The notes under the pieces: generated by a model
Database searches by the model: none
What the model was told of the DNA's origin: nothing
Seen by the model: only the letters and a program-made list of their open reading frames with translations
Assembly (NCBI RefSeq): GCF_007991455.1
Contig: NZ_BJYJ01000003.1
Coordinates: 62,001 to 126,000, forward strand
Source of the DNA: Chryseobacterium hagamense
Lineage (GTDB): Bacteria; Bacteroidota; Bacteroidia; Flavobacteriales; Weeksellaceae
Direction of reading: 5' to 3'
DNA: 64,000 bases
Made by a program: the position numbers and the translations under genes
In this document: in pieces, positions 18,101-26,178 of the stretch
How the letters are laid out: each line of letters starts with the position of its first letter
How positions within the stretch are numbered: position 1 is the stretch's first letter

Positions 18101-18746
18101 GCCAAGATTAAATGTGCCTACCCTGCAGCTTCCGTGGCAGGGAATCGGAAACTGGTGTTATCCGTTGATTAATGCTCAGATTGACGACAGCGGCCTGATG
18201 AAAAAGCTCAAGAACAATAAAGTTGATCTCCTCGGAATCCCTTTTTTAATCGATAAGACCGATAAGAACATTGCCTTTGTCAGCCAATGGGACAATTATC
18301 CGGAATCTATCGAAATTCCATTGAACGGAAAAGGAAAGAAGATCTATTTCCTGATGGCAGGCTCTACGAATCCGATGCAGTCGCAGATGGTAAACGGAAC
18401 TGTTACCGTCCGGTATGCTGATGGTTCATCTACTATTCTTGAACTGAAAAATCCTGTCAGCTGGTGGCCGATCGAGCAGGATTTACTGGATGATAATTTT
18501 GCTTTCGAAATTCCGGATGATAAAATTCCGTACAGGGTAAAGCTGAAAACAGCAGAAGTCTATAAGGGGGGAACCTTAAATCAGTATTCGAGCATTAAAG
18601 GATTTACGGACCGTCAGGTGGATGGCGGGGCAGCAACGATCCTGGATGTACCGATTGATCCGGAAAAAGAATTGAAATCGGTAAAATTAACAGCCGTGAG
18701 CAATGATGTGGTGATTGGAATGATGAGTGCCACTGTTTTGAAATAA
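15183..18746 (+). CDS. DUF4450 large secreted protein, probable glycoside hydrolase
   Basis: A 1187-aa exported protein with signal peptide MRRTTLFAGLVLLSAFSPVVSQS. The N-terminal ~270 residues match my recollection of DUF4450 (ELHYREDNGDFLLVNGKYRFNRALYG). Residues of about 290-700 look like an (alpha/alpha)6 six-hairpin glycosidase domain (WRMRLNAWRGAYTADVLSWHD, MNLVFFDQLFSHFNYTGDKEFL, YDAYAAIWASDALQYSGG). A C-terminal beta-sandwich region follows. No catalytic residues are established for me, so the activity is inferred. The gene follows GH28 by one base within an apparent operon. It probably removes a side-chain or terminal sugar from rhamnogalacturonan-I fragments. Confidence 0.75.
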   Translation: MRRTTLFAGLVLLSAFSPVVSQSKHWRNNDRELHYREDNGDFLLVNGKYRFNRALYGDNRASRVEAGDLPEFALYLPGMGGNLQFVIRKGNSIKKLINADQIETRYRPGTMLYDIKDQILGKGSLKLTVLAQAKEEGLVVKMEMVNVDPFTIVYAVYGGASGTTFSRNGDTGADPESGFYLLPEYCLNNLFQMNKNQFQLRYLNRKKETQVVSGSFSGVTSLQQTDAQTLTNLSEFSKNQTDKSPIVYASYSPQKQPVFIQIAKGTATRDFSDQEMENLFNQAERSRLNLTGRIKLKTPDADLNNFGANLAVAADGIWESPTFLHGAIAWRMRLNAWRGAYTADVLSWHDRAKEHFESYARSQVLKPDSAPVEMDTMRHLARHEEKMGTSVFSNGYISRNPNDNSKPHHYDMNLVFFDQLFSHFNYTGDKEFLKKMWPTMVRHIDWEKRNFKRGDLYDAYAAIWASDALQYSGGKVTHTSAYNYRANREMAKLAKITGENPQPYEQEAAAILKAMKNELWIEKRGYFAEYKDALGNQLVHDQPGIWSIYHVADACILNEFEDYQNVQYISHHTPKIPVTVKGQERKDYYTLSTTNWQPYDWSINNVALAENLQTALAYWQAGRNEEAYRLWKGNLVESMYYGISPGNFEQLSHYDAFRGELYRDFADPVGVASRTLTEGLFGVYPNLLENKIRIKPGFPKDWNSAELHLPDWDYQFKRNSKKTEYLFKSKYQNPVSLEMQIPLNKSRVASVKVNGKKADWKIKPNSILQPVIQFETPEGEDFKIEIRESGEKLESEQTDYITYISESLQLNFNPKKKIKAVFDPQELIRIRNGNRVELIQEERKGTFFVHVEQNGMAWWQPVNVEIRFPLEIKWVNKKLQVQSGLSHPVNVKLSVNGLNKTFSIQKNQNLRIEIPAGYLNKGTNSIGLEYNGIRQNTEITDWEIENRGQFSNISLASVYNEKVTEIFRQKYLSPRLNVPTLQLPWQGIGNWCYPLINAQIDDSGLMKKLKNNKVDLLGIPFLIDKTDKNIAFVSQWDNYPESIEIPLNGKGKKIYFLMAGSTNPMQSQMVNGTVTVRYADGSSTILELKNPVSWWPIEQDLLDDNFAFEIPDDKIPYRVKLKTAEVYKGGTLNQYSSIKGFTDRQVDGGAATILDVPIDPEKELKSVKLTAVSNDVVIGMMSATVLK

Positions 18747-18911
18747 ATCGCTGCCGGTTATGTACGGATTGTGATTATCAGTAAAAAAGTTCACATCCAT
18801 GGCAGATCAATAATTCAGCCACCTGCAAAAGTACACAAGAACCATTAGAAACAAGAATCTGAAAGATGAGGATATATTTAGTCTTTTCTGCAGTAAAAAA
18901 ATAAATTATAA

Positions 18912-21047
18912 ATGAAAAAAACAGCCCTATACATAAGTCTTTTTTGCATCGCATTTTCCTCCGTGAATGCTCAGAAAATCGACCGCCGGAAAGTCGTTCA
19001 GCGGCATAATATGGTCAATACCACAGCAGATACCTTGTCCACTTTAACCGTTGGTAACGGAAAATTTGCCTATACGGTCGACATTACCGGAATGCAGTCA
19101 TTCCCTGAATATTATAAAAACGGGGTTTCGTTGGGAACCCAGTCTGAATGGGGCTGGAACAGCTTTCCGAATACGGAAAATTTTAAATTTGAAGAAACTT
19201 TGAAACCTTATGACTTCAATAATGACGGAAGAAAGGCTTTGTACAGTATTCAAATCAAAGAGCCGGAACGCAATAAAAAAGCCGTGGAGTATTTCAGGGT
19301 AAATCAGCATCGCCTGCAATTAGGAAATATCGGGATTGAACTCATGAAAAAAGACGGTAAAAAAGCACAGGTTTCAGATCTGCAGAACATCAATCAGAAA
19401 ATCGATTTGTGGACCGGAATTATCACGAGTGAGTTTACGCTAGAAGGAATTCCGGTAAAAGTCCGGACCGCTTCTTTCCAGAATTCGGATAAAATTGGAG
19501 TGAAAATTGAGTCGGATTTGATCAGACAGAAAAGACTGAAAATTTTTGCCCGATACCCTTATCCGAGCGGGCAGTTTCTGGATGAAGCGGCCTTTTACGG
19601 AAATGCAGATAAGCACTCCACAAAAATCATGGCATCAGACACAACGCAGGGATTGATTGAGCATCAACTGCAGACGGCGGATTATTTTACACAATTGTAT
19701 TTTACCGATGGGAAATTATGGGAAGCCGGAAAGCATTATTTCGTATACGAGCCTTCTCCAAAAAACAAAACGGCTGAATTGACTGTTGAATTCTCGGATA
19801 AAAATAAAAAAAGCGGTAAAACATTATTTGCCGATGCTGAGAAAGAAAGCATTTCGGGATGGAAAAAATTCTGGGAAAGCGGTGCTGCCGTGGATTTCGA
19901 GGGGAGCACGGATAAGAGAGCCAATGAACTGGAAAGAAGGGTGGTATTGTCAGAATATTTAACGAAGGTTCAATGCGGAGGAAGCAATCCGCCTCAGGAA
20001 ACAGGATTAACCTTCAACAGCTGGTACGGGAAACCGCATACGGAAATGCATTGGTGGCACGGTGTTCATTACGCACTCTGGGGAAGACCGGAAATTATGG
20101 AAAAGCAGCTGGATTATTATTTCAGATCGTATGAAAAAGCTAAAAACTTAGCCGAAAGACAGGGGTATAGAGGCGTTCGCTGGATTAAAATGTCAGATAA
20201 CGAAGGAAACGAAAGTCCCTCATCAGTAGCTGCTTTTCTGATCTGGGAACAGCCGCATCTGATCTACATGACCGAATTGCTTTACCGCGATCATAAAGAT
20301 CAAGAAGTATTGCAGAAATACAAAGATCTAGTTTTCGCAACAGCAGAATTTATGGCCGATTTCGCGACTTACGATAAAGAAAAAAAACGTTATAATCTTG
20401 GAAAAGGCGTCATTCCGGCTCAGGAAGTTTTCCCGGCAAAAGATACCTTTAACCCGACGTATGAAGTGGCATACTGGGATTGGGCATTGAGGGTGGCGCA
20501 GCAATGGAAAGAAAGACTGGGCGAACCTAGAGATAAAAAATGGGATGATGTGATTAGCAAACTGGCCCCGCTTCCGGTTCAGGACGGGGTATATCTGTCG
20601 GCGGAATCAGCAAAAGATTCTTTCACATTTCCAAAATGGATGACCGACCACCCTGCCGTTCTCGGAGCATTGGGAATGGTTCCGGAATCCCCGAAGCTGG
20701 ATAAAAAAATAATGAAAAATACACTGGATACCGTTTGGGAACGATGGAACTGGGGACATACCTGGGGTTGGGATTTTCCGATGACAGCGATGACAGCTGC
20801 AAGGCTAAATCTTCCGGACAAAGCCCTGGATGCTTTGTTTATGAATGTCCAGACCAACACTTATCTTAAAAATGGCCATAACTACCAGGATGGAAGGTTG
20901 CGGATTTATCTTCCGGGAAACGGCGGCGTTCTGACAACGGTTGCCATGATGCTGGAAGGCTGGGATTCTTCTACCGGAGAATTTCCCGGGTTTCCGAAAG
21001 ACGGAACCTGGAAGATCAAAGCAGAAGGCTTTAAGAAAATGCCCTAA
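18912..21047 (+). CDS. Six-hairpin glycosidase superfamily protein
   Basis: A 711-aa secreted protein with signal peptide MKKTALYISLFCIAFSSVNA. An N-terminal beta-sandwich (LSTLTVGNGKFAYTVDITGMQ) precedes an (alpha/alpha)6 barrel resembling the GH65/GH95-like clan. Landmarks are TEMHWWHGVHYALWGR, RWIKMSDNEGNESPSSVAAFLIWEQPH and the late GHTWGWDFPMTAMTAARLNL...LRIYLPGNGGVLTTVAMML. I cannot place it in a numbered GH family. It follows the DUF4450 gene by 165 bp. No clear copy of the regulon operator was seen directly upstream, so it may be read through from the GH28/DUF4450 transcript. A terminator-like hairpin lies about 30 bp after the stop. Confidence 0.7.
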   Translation: MKKTALYISLFCIAFSSVNAQKIDRRKVVQRHNMVNTTADTLSTLTVGNGKFAYTVDITGMQSFPEYYKNGVSLGTQSEWGWNSFPNTENFKFEETLKPYDFNNDGRKALYSIQIKEPERNKKAVEYFRVNQHRLQLGNIGIELMKKDGKKAQVSDLQNINQKIDLWTGIITSEFTLEGIPVKVRTASFQNSDKIGVKIESDLIRQKRLKIFARYPYPSGQFLDEAAFYGNADKHSTKIMASDTTQGLIEHQLQTADYFTQLYFTDGKLWEAGKHYFVYEPSPKNKTAELTVEFSDKNKKSGKTLFADAEKESISGWKKFWESGAAVDFEGSTDKRANELERRVVLSEYLTKVQCGGSNPPQETGLTFNSWYGKPHTEMHWWHGVHYALWGRPEIMEKQLDYYFRSYEKAKNLAERQGYRGVRWIKMSDNEGNESPSSVAAFLIWEQPHLIYMTELLYRDHKDQEVLQKYKDLVFATAEFMADFATYDKEKKRYNLGKGVIPAQEVFPAKDTFNPTYEVAYWDWALRVAQQWKERLGEPRDKKWDDVISKLAPLPVQDGVYLSAESAKDSFTFPKWMTDHPAVLGALGMVPESPKLDKKIMKNTLDTVWERWNWGHTWGWDFPMTAMTAARLNLPDKALDALFMNVQTNTYLKNGHNYQDGRLRIYLPGNGGVLTTVAMMLEGWDSSTGEFPGFPKDGTWKIKAEGFKKMP

Positions 21048-21076
21048 CAATTTATATTCTTATTCATATACAGTAA

Positions 21077-21103
21077 GTCTGCTCTGCAAGGGGCAGGCTT
21101 TTT
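21077..21103 (+). terminator. Rho-independent terminator after the six-hairpin glycosidase
   Basis: GTCTGCTC pairs with GGGCAGGC (one or two G-T pairs), followed directly by TTTTT. It lies about 30 bp past the stop codon at 21047 and would end the plus-strand hydrolase transcript. Confidence 0.7.
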
Positions 21104-21344
21104 AGTTCAGAGTTTGAGGTTTGAATGATAGGAAGAAATAGGTTCCTGACTGTTTTACGTTACGAAACCGGTGATTCTGAAATTTTAAACCTGCTGTTAT
21201 GAATTAATGTAACAATATACAAATCAGATATTTAAAAGAATTTATTTCATTAAACACGATGACAATGAGTTATTGTAAATTTTTGTAACTTGTCTTCTGT
21301 CGCAAATCAGTTCTTCTCAATTAAATTTTTTGTTAAACCAAATA

Positions 21345-22409
21345 ATGTCGCTCAGAAAAACCATGGCAGAAACTTTTGAAATCCATATCAACGAAAACTC
21401 CAGAGTTCCCAAATACAAACAGATCGTCGATTCTATTCTTGATGGTATTGACGGCGGAGAGATTAAAATCGGTGAAAAAATCCCGTCGATCAACGAACTG
21501 AGTGAATCCTGTTTCCTTTCCCGGGATACGGTGGAAAAAGCCTATAAAGAACTCAGAAGAAGGCAGATTATCGAATCTGTAAAAGGAAAAGGATATTATA
21601 TTTCGCGCATCAATAAAAATGATACGATCAATATTTTCTTCCTGATCAATAAGCCAAGCACCTACAAAATGCTGATTTATGATTATTTTGTAAATGCCAT
21701 CGGGACCAAAGGAAATGTGGAAATGTATATTTACCATTGTGACGAAACCCTTTTTATCAATGCGCTTGAAAAAAACATGGGCGGATTTGATTATTATGTC
21801 ATTATGCCGCATTTCCGTGACGAAAATTCCAAGCATACCAGCTCCACAGAAAAGGTGATCGACATCATTGAAAAAATCCCGAAGAACAAATTACTGATTC
21901 TTGACAATACCAAGCCGGATATTTCAGGAGAATACGGCTCCATTTTCCAGGATTTTGAACATGACATCTACGACGCCCTGAAGGAAGGGCTGGACAAGAT
22001 TAAAAAGTATGAAAAGATAATCCTGGTTTATCCCGACAGGGACATCCATCCCTATCCTTTCCGGATAGCCCGCGGGTTTGAGAAATTCTGCAAGGATTTC
22101 AAGCTGGATTATGAAATCCTCGATGAAATTTATCCCGATATGGAACTGCAGGACAAAGATATTTTCATTACCATTCGGGAAAGAGACCTTGTTAATCTGG
22201 TAAAGCAGATCCGGCAGAAGGATCTTGAGCTGGGAAAAGAGATCGGAATTATTTCCTACAATGAAACTCCGCTGAAAGAATTGCTGGGAATCACCGTGAT
22301 TACTACAGATTTCAAAGCCATGGGCGAATCTGCCGCCTACATGATCTTAAAAAATAAAAAAGAATCGGTGAATAACGTCTTTAAATTTATTCAGCGCGAC
22401 TCTTTATAG
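21345..22409 (+). CDS. GntR-type regulator with sugar-binding effector domain
   Basis: About 354 aa from ATG 21345 (a TTG at 21330 opens the frame; MAETFEIHI at 21363 is also possible). Residues of about 10-90 form the GntR winged helix (YKQIVDSILDGIDGGEIKIGEKIPSINELSESCFLSRDTVEKAYKEL...GKGYYIS). The rest is a LacI/periplasmic-binding-protein-like effector domain (ILVYPDRDIHPYPFRIARGFEKFCKDF; ITVITTDFKAMGESAAYMIL). This architecture typically controls sugar catabolism. Placed between the hydrolase arm and the rhamnose catabolic operons, it is the best candidate for the rhamnose or rhamnulose regulator. TGTAAC-containing inverted repeats lie in its upstream region (21190-21290), suggesting autoregulation. 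Confidence 0.85.
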   Translation: MSLRKTMAETFEIHINENSRVPKYKQIVDSILDGIDGGEIKIGEKIPSINELSESCFLSRDTVEKAYKELRRRQIIESVKGKGYYISRINKNDTINIFFLINKPSTYKMLIYDYFVNAIGTKGNVEMYIYHCDETLFINALEKNMGGFDYYVIMPHFRDENSKHTSSTEKVIDIIEKIPKNKLLILDNTKPDISGEYGSIFQDFEHDIYDALKEGLDKIKKYEKIILVYPDRDIHPYPFRIARGFEKFCKDFKLDYEILDEIYPDMELQDKDIFITIRERDLVNLVKQIRQKDLELGKEIGIISYNETPLKELLGITVITTDFKAMGESAAYMILKNKKESVNNVFKFIQRDSL

Positions 22410-22436
22410 TGACGGCAGTATTTTTTATGACAAAAT

Positions 22437-22451
22437 GCAATCGATTGCGCA
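22437..22451. promoter_or_regulatory. Palindrome GCAATCGATTGC upstream of the NTF2-like gene
   Basis: ATGCAATCGATTGCGCAA contains the perfect 12-bp palindrome GCAATCGATTGC and overlaps TTGCGCAA. A very similar site, GCAACCGATTGC plus GCA, lies in the rhaT promoter (36388-36402). The pattern GCAAyCGrTTGC is typical of operators for LacI-type regulators. It sits between the GntR stop and the preferred start of the next gene. Confidence 0.45.
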
Positions 22452-22494
22452 ATTTTTATGTTTAAATAATTTAATAAAACCCACCCTTTTTGAT

Positions 22495-22938
22495 ATGACA
22501 AAAAAAATAATTTTTACACTCCTTTTTCTTACTGTAACGGCTGTTTCTGCACAGAAAAAAGGCGATCCGGAAATGGTAGCCGAAGCTTCTGAAAAACTCA
22601 GGCTGGCTATGGTTAGCGGTGAACCGTCAGCACTTCGATCCCTGATCCTTCCGGAACTGACCTACGGGCACTCGGGCGGCCACATTGATGATGCTCAAGA
22701 ATTTGTTGAGAAGCTGGTGAGTAAAAAGTCAGATTTCGTAACCATCGATATCACGAACCAGACCGTGAATATTGTCGGGAACACCGCTATTGTCCGCCAT
22801 CATTTCCATGCAACAACTGCTGATCTAGGGAAGGCTCCGGGAGAGGTAACCCTGGACATCCTGCTGGTATGGGCGAAAGTGAAAAACAACTGGAAATTAC
22901 TGGCCAGACAGGCCGTGAAAGCGGAGAAGAAAAAGTAA
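22495..22938 (+). CDS. Secreted NTF2-like (DUF4440-type) protein
   Basis: About 147 aa from the preferred start MTKKIIFTLLFLTVTAVSAQ (22495), a clean signal peptide; the longer frame from 22435 adds 20 residues over an operator-like palindrome and is unlikely. The mature part shows the DUF4440/SnoaL-like cone fold: ASEKLRLAMVSGEPSALRSLILPELTYGHSGGHIDDAQEFVEKL, then a C-terminal VWAKVKNNWKLLARQAVK. Homologs in polysaccharide loci are periplasmic proteins of unknown role. It shares a GCAAyCGrTTGC palindrome with the rhaT promoter, suggesting co-regulation with rhamnose uptake. A strong terminator follows. Confidence 0.78.
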   Translation: MTKKIIFTLLFLTVTAVSAQKKGDPEMVAEASEKLRLAMVSGEPSALRSLILPELTYGHSGGHIDDAQEFVEKLVSKKSDFVTIDITNQTVNIVGNTAIVRHHFHATTADLGKAPGEVTLDILLVWAKVKNNWKLLARQAVKAEKKK

Positions 22939-22944
22939 CCAGAA

Positions 22945-22989
22945 AGCCGGAAGTATTGAATGTGTCATTTTCAACTTCCGGCTTTTTTA
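22945..22989 (+). terminator. Strong rho-independent terminator
   Basis: AGCCGGAAGT and ACTTCCGGCT form a perfect 10-bp stem with additional TTGAA/TTCAA pairing toward the loop, followed by TTTTTT. It lies directly after the NTF2-like gene. Confidence 0.85.
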
Positions 22990-22997
22990 TTAAACGA

Positions 22998-23332
22998 ACG
23001 TGAATCCGACCGTATTGAGATTATATTCAGCTGTTTACTTAATTCAAAAATAAAATTTAAACTGATTCAGTCAGGATTTTAAATGGAATTCCTCCTGGCA
23101 GGACTTCATCCTATCCGGTGGTAAGCCATTCCTCCGGGACTTTAAAAACAATATAAATCAGACCTTGGTTTAAGGCTGTTTATTCAGGATTAAACAAGAA
23201 TTTCCTCTGATAGAATGTCAAAATGTTCAGTCTGATGATCAAGACTTTTATTAGATTTCTGACAGGAGAGACTTCCGGCATCCGGCTTCCCTCTTCCCGC
23301 CTATTAATCCAGATCCTTCTACGGGTTTACGT
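22998..23332 (-). repeat. MITE-like intergenic repeat, complete copy, reversed
   Basis: Read on the minus strand this has the family left end (ACGTAAACCCGTAGAAGGATC), the GGAAGAGGGAAGCCGGATGCCGG block, the GGATAGGATGAA hairpin region, and the right end CGGTCGGATTCACGT. It occupies the convergent gap between the NTF2-like gene and lldD. It ends about five bases from the lldD stop codon. Confidence 0.78.
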
Positions 23333-23336
23333 TAAA

Positions 23337-24488
23337 TTATTTCACCCTGAAATTCTGCAAGTCCTCCGGTCTTTCACAGCACACCTGTTCCATGACCTGT
23401 CTGAATTGCATCTTGAGCATCTCAATAATGTGGTCGCCCCCCCGGTCTCCCAATGCCCCGACGGCGTACATAAACGTTCGCCCCATAAAAGTAAATTCGG
23501 CACCGCAGCTTAAGGCACGGGCTACATCCGGGCCGGTTCTTACGCCGCTGTCCATCATGATTTTAATCTGTCCTTTGTATTTTTCGCTGATCTCTTTAAC
23601 CACGGCAATCGTAGATTCTCCGGCATCCAGCTGCCTGCCGCCATGGTTGGAGATAATCATTCCGTCGAAACCCAAACGTACCGCCTCTTCAGCATCCTCA
23701 TCGGAAGCCACGCCTTTGATGACCAGTTTTCCTTTCCACCGGTCACGGATGGATTTGATTCTGTCGGAGTTTAACCGTCCTGAAAAAGTAGCGTTCATGA
23801 ACTGTCCCAACTGTTTTACATTCATGTTTTTATCCATGTATTTTTCCATGGTCTTAAAGCCCGGCACTCCGTGTTTCAGCATTTCCAGACACCATTGTGG
23901 CTTTACGAGCGCCTGGGAAACATTTCTGAAATTCAGCTGCGGCGGCATAGCCAGACCATTCCTTATTTCTTTCGCCCTGTACCCGAAGGTCGGGACATCG
24001 GCCAGAACAACCAGCACATCGTATCCGGAAGCTTCACAGCGGTCGAGAATATCGTTGCGCAGCCATTCTTCTCTGGGATGATACAGCTGATACCAGGCCT
24101 TTCCTTCCGTTAGCTCGGCAATCCTTTCAAGACTGCTTGTGGTAACGGTACTCAGAATAAAAGGGATGTTGTGTCTGGATGCTGCCTTCGCCAGGATCTC
24201 CGGAGCATTCGGCCACATCAGGCCCTGTAATCCCACCGGAGAAATGCCGAACGGCGCAGAATAGGTTACCCCGAATAATTCGGTTTCCATATTGGCTTCC
24301 GCAAAATTGTTGTTCAGATAGCGCGGACGGAGCTGTACCGCTCTCAATTCGTCGGTATTCCGGTCCCGGTTTATATTCTCATTACAGCCCCCATCCAGGT
24401 ATTCAAAAGCAAAACGGGGCATTCTTTCTTTGGCTTTTTCAATCAGAAGTTCCAGGGAAGCGTAACGGGTATCGAATGGAAATGCCAT
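23337..24488 (-). CDS. lldD: FMN-dependent alpha-hydroxy-acid (L-lactate) dehydrogenase
   Basis: A 383-aa FMN-dependent alpha-hydroxy-acid oxidase/dehydrogenase. It has the YLDGGCNEN segment, SAPFGISPVGLQGL, LSTVTTSSLE, the VIKGVASDEDAEEAVRLGFDGMIISNHGGRQLD active-site block (His near residue 279) and DSGVRTGPDVARAL. It starts 3 bp after the sugar-kinase stop, so both are co-transcribed. In this locus the rhamnulose-phosphate aldolase/dehydrogenase fusion is expected to make L-lactate. This enzyme would oxidise it to pyruvate and so complete rhamnose conversion to central metabolites. Other alpha-hydroxy acids cannot be excluded. Confidence 0.87.
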   Translation of the reverse strand: MAFPFDTRYASLELLIEKAKERMPRFAFEYLDGGCNENINRDRNTDELRAVQLRPRYLNNNFAEANMETELFGVTYSAPFGISPVGLQGLMWPNAPEILAKAASRHNIPFILSTVTTSSLERIAELTEGKAWYQLYHPREEWLRNDILDRCEASGYDVLVVLADVPTFGYRAKEIRNGLAMPPQLNFRNVSQALVKPQWCLEMLKHGVPGFKTMEKYMDKNMNVKQLGQFMNATFSGRLNSDRIKSIRDRWKGKLVIKGVASDEDAEEAVRLGFDGMIISNHGGRQLDAGESTIAVVKEISEKYKGQIKIMMDSGVRTGPDVARALSCGAEFTFMGRTFMYAVGALGDRGGDHIIEMLKMQFRQVMEQVCCERPEDLQNFRVK

Positions 24489-24491
24489 AAT

Positions 24492-25880
24492 TTATATATT
24501 TAGGATTAAAGGTTGAAGCAGTTTCATCCGGTAATGCTGCTGTAAAAAGGTTTCATCAATTTTTTTGTTGGAAATCACCATGGAAGCGCCCAGAGCAGAA
24601 CCTAGCGGAGAATGGGTAGACATTACCCGGTAATGCTGGAAATGATGTGACATCAGTTTCATGAATACATCATTATCCGTAAATCCGCCATCAATGTAAA
24701 TGTTCCGAATGTCTGAATTTCCGATAGCATTTGTAATGGTATGGATCTGTAAATCCATCAGCTCGATCATTAGCTGATGATACGCTTCTTCGAAAGTGGC
24801 AAAAGCATTTAAATCGGTTTCGCTGATCATTTTTCTTTTTAAGACAATCCCTTCAAAACGGAAATAAATTGCCTGATGTTTTATCAGACGCAGATACAGA
24901 TCCTGATTGAACTCCACTTCCCGGTGAAAGCCATATTCCTTTCCGTAATGCGCACATAGTTTTTCTACCTGGATCTTATATTCATTGCCCATGAAGAAAC
25001 GGGATGCCTTCACGCGTTTCCCGTCGATCCTCATATAGTTCAGGCAATTGTTCTGAATGTCTCTATCGGTTAAACTTTCATCATTAAAAGGATTGAGCGA
25101 AATACTCCAGGTTCCGGTTGAAAGCAGTAAAAACGGTTCTTTCTTACTTAAAAGATAAGGTAAAAGAGCTGAAGAGCTGTCATGAATGCCAACACCGATT
25201 TTAATTTTTTTGTTTCTGTAAGACGTACAGATGCTTGCGGAAGTCGGAACGATAGGCGGCAACAGGGCATCGATTTCCTCTTCGTAGACCCAATCGTGAT
25301 AATCTGCTTTATCATAGTCCCATAAATTCGTATGGCAGCCGATGGAGGTGAATTCCGAAACACAGATTCCGGTAAACAGATAGGATAAATATTGGGGCAG
25401 ATGTAGGCTGTAACGGATTTTTTTAAAAACTTCCGGATGTTTGTATTTCATCCAGAACAGCTGTAATCCGGAGTTCAGCATCCCGGCCTGCGGGGAAGCT
25501 GTCTCGCGGGCAATTTTAAGCCTGCTGCCGTATTTTTCATAAAATAAATCCAGAATGTCCTCATCCATTGCTTTGGTGTAATTGTACAATGGCGTAAGCA
25601 CCTTTCCTTTATGGTCCAGATGGACAAAGCTGGCCCCGTAGGTGGAGAAATTAATGGCTTTTACCTCATAATTTTCATCGTCGAGTATGGCATTGAAATT
25701 TCTTTTGATCCAGTCCTGGAGTACAACCAGATCTTCCGCAGGATAGCCGTCTTCATCGGTAGTAAGCGGCAATTCGGTATACTCCCTGACAATTTCTTTG
25801 TAGTTCTTATCAAAAAGAAAGAATTTTTTATTGGTTTTCCCGATATCGAAGACGATCGTTACCTTTTTTTTCTTGGACAT
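24492..25880 (-). CDS. rhaB: FGGY-family sugar kinase, probable rhamnulokinase
   Basis: A 462-aa FGGY carbohydrate kinase: phosphate-binding VFDIGKTNKKFFLFD at the N-terminus, INFSTYGASFVHLD, the GVGIHDSSSALLPYL segment with the catalytic-type Asp, LLSTGTWSISLNPF, and the C-terminal NIYIDGGFTDNDVF plus SPLGSALGASMV. It most likely phosphorylates L-rhamnulose to L-rhamnulose-1-phosphate, judged from its place between the rhamnose isomerase and lactate dehydrogenase genes. A related deoxy-sugar ketose is an alternative. The 298-bp upstream gap carries an 8-bp-armed inverted repeat, so kinase-lldD probably has its own regulated promoter. Confidence 0.83.
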   Translation of the reverse strand: MSKKKKVTIVFDIGKTNKKFFLFDKNYKEIVREYTELPLTTDEDGYPAEDLVVLQDWIKRNFNAILDDENYEVKAINFSTYGASFVHLDHKGKVLTPLYNYTKAMDEDILDLFYEKYGSRLKIARETASPQAGMLNSGLQLFWMKYKHPEVFKKIRYSLHLPQYLSYLFTGICVSEFTSIGCHTNLWDYDKADYHDWVYEEEIDALLPPIVPTSASICTSYRNKKIKIGVGIHDSSSALLPYLLSKKEPFLLLSTGTWSISLNPFNDESLTDRDIQNNCLNYMRIDGKRVKASRFFMGNEYKIQVEKLCAHYGKEYGFHREVEFNQDLYLRLIKHQAIYFRFEGIVLKRKMISETDLNAFATFEEAYHQLMIELMDLQIHTITNAIGNSDIRNIYIDGGFTDNDVFMKLMSHHFQHYRVMSTHSPLGSALGASMVISNKKIDETFLQQHYRMKLLQPLILNI

Positions 25881-25913
25881 TCCTGAGATGAATTAAATTT
25901 ATATTTGAATGGT

Positions 25914-25956
25914 ATGGAGCTGTTACATTACGTAATGATACGTACCGAAATGTAAC
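25914..25956 (-). promoter_or_regulatory. Inverted-repeat operator upstream of the kinase-lldD operon
   Basis: GTTACATT (near 25922) and AATGTAAC (near 25949) form perfect 8-bp inverted arms. They enclose the palindrome CATTACGTAATG and a TACGTA direct repeat. The site lies about 40-75 bp upstream of the kinase ATG, where a repressor such as the nearby GntR-type protein could block transcription. Related TGTAAC motifs occur upstream of the GntR gene itself. Assignment to that regulator is inference. Confidence 0.5.
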
Positions 25957-26178
25957 CGTCCTTTAGTTTTTTTGCCGGTAAATCCTTTTCTGGATTTTAC
26001 ACCATTAAGGCGTGTCCGGATATCGAAACCTTGAAGAAGATCCATATATTCTTCAGGCATAGCTGCCCAAGGATCCCGACCATCCAAACACGTTCAGCCT
26101 TAATGATAAAGATAAGGATACATATAATTAAAACTTTCGATTGCACTTGAAAGCCCGAATTATCAAATTAAAAAAAAC

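Noticed and set aside
22435..22494. 20-residue N-terminal extension of the NTF2-like protein
   Set aside because: The extension overlaps a palindromic operator-like site and would bury the signal peptide that begins at 22495.
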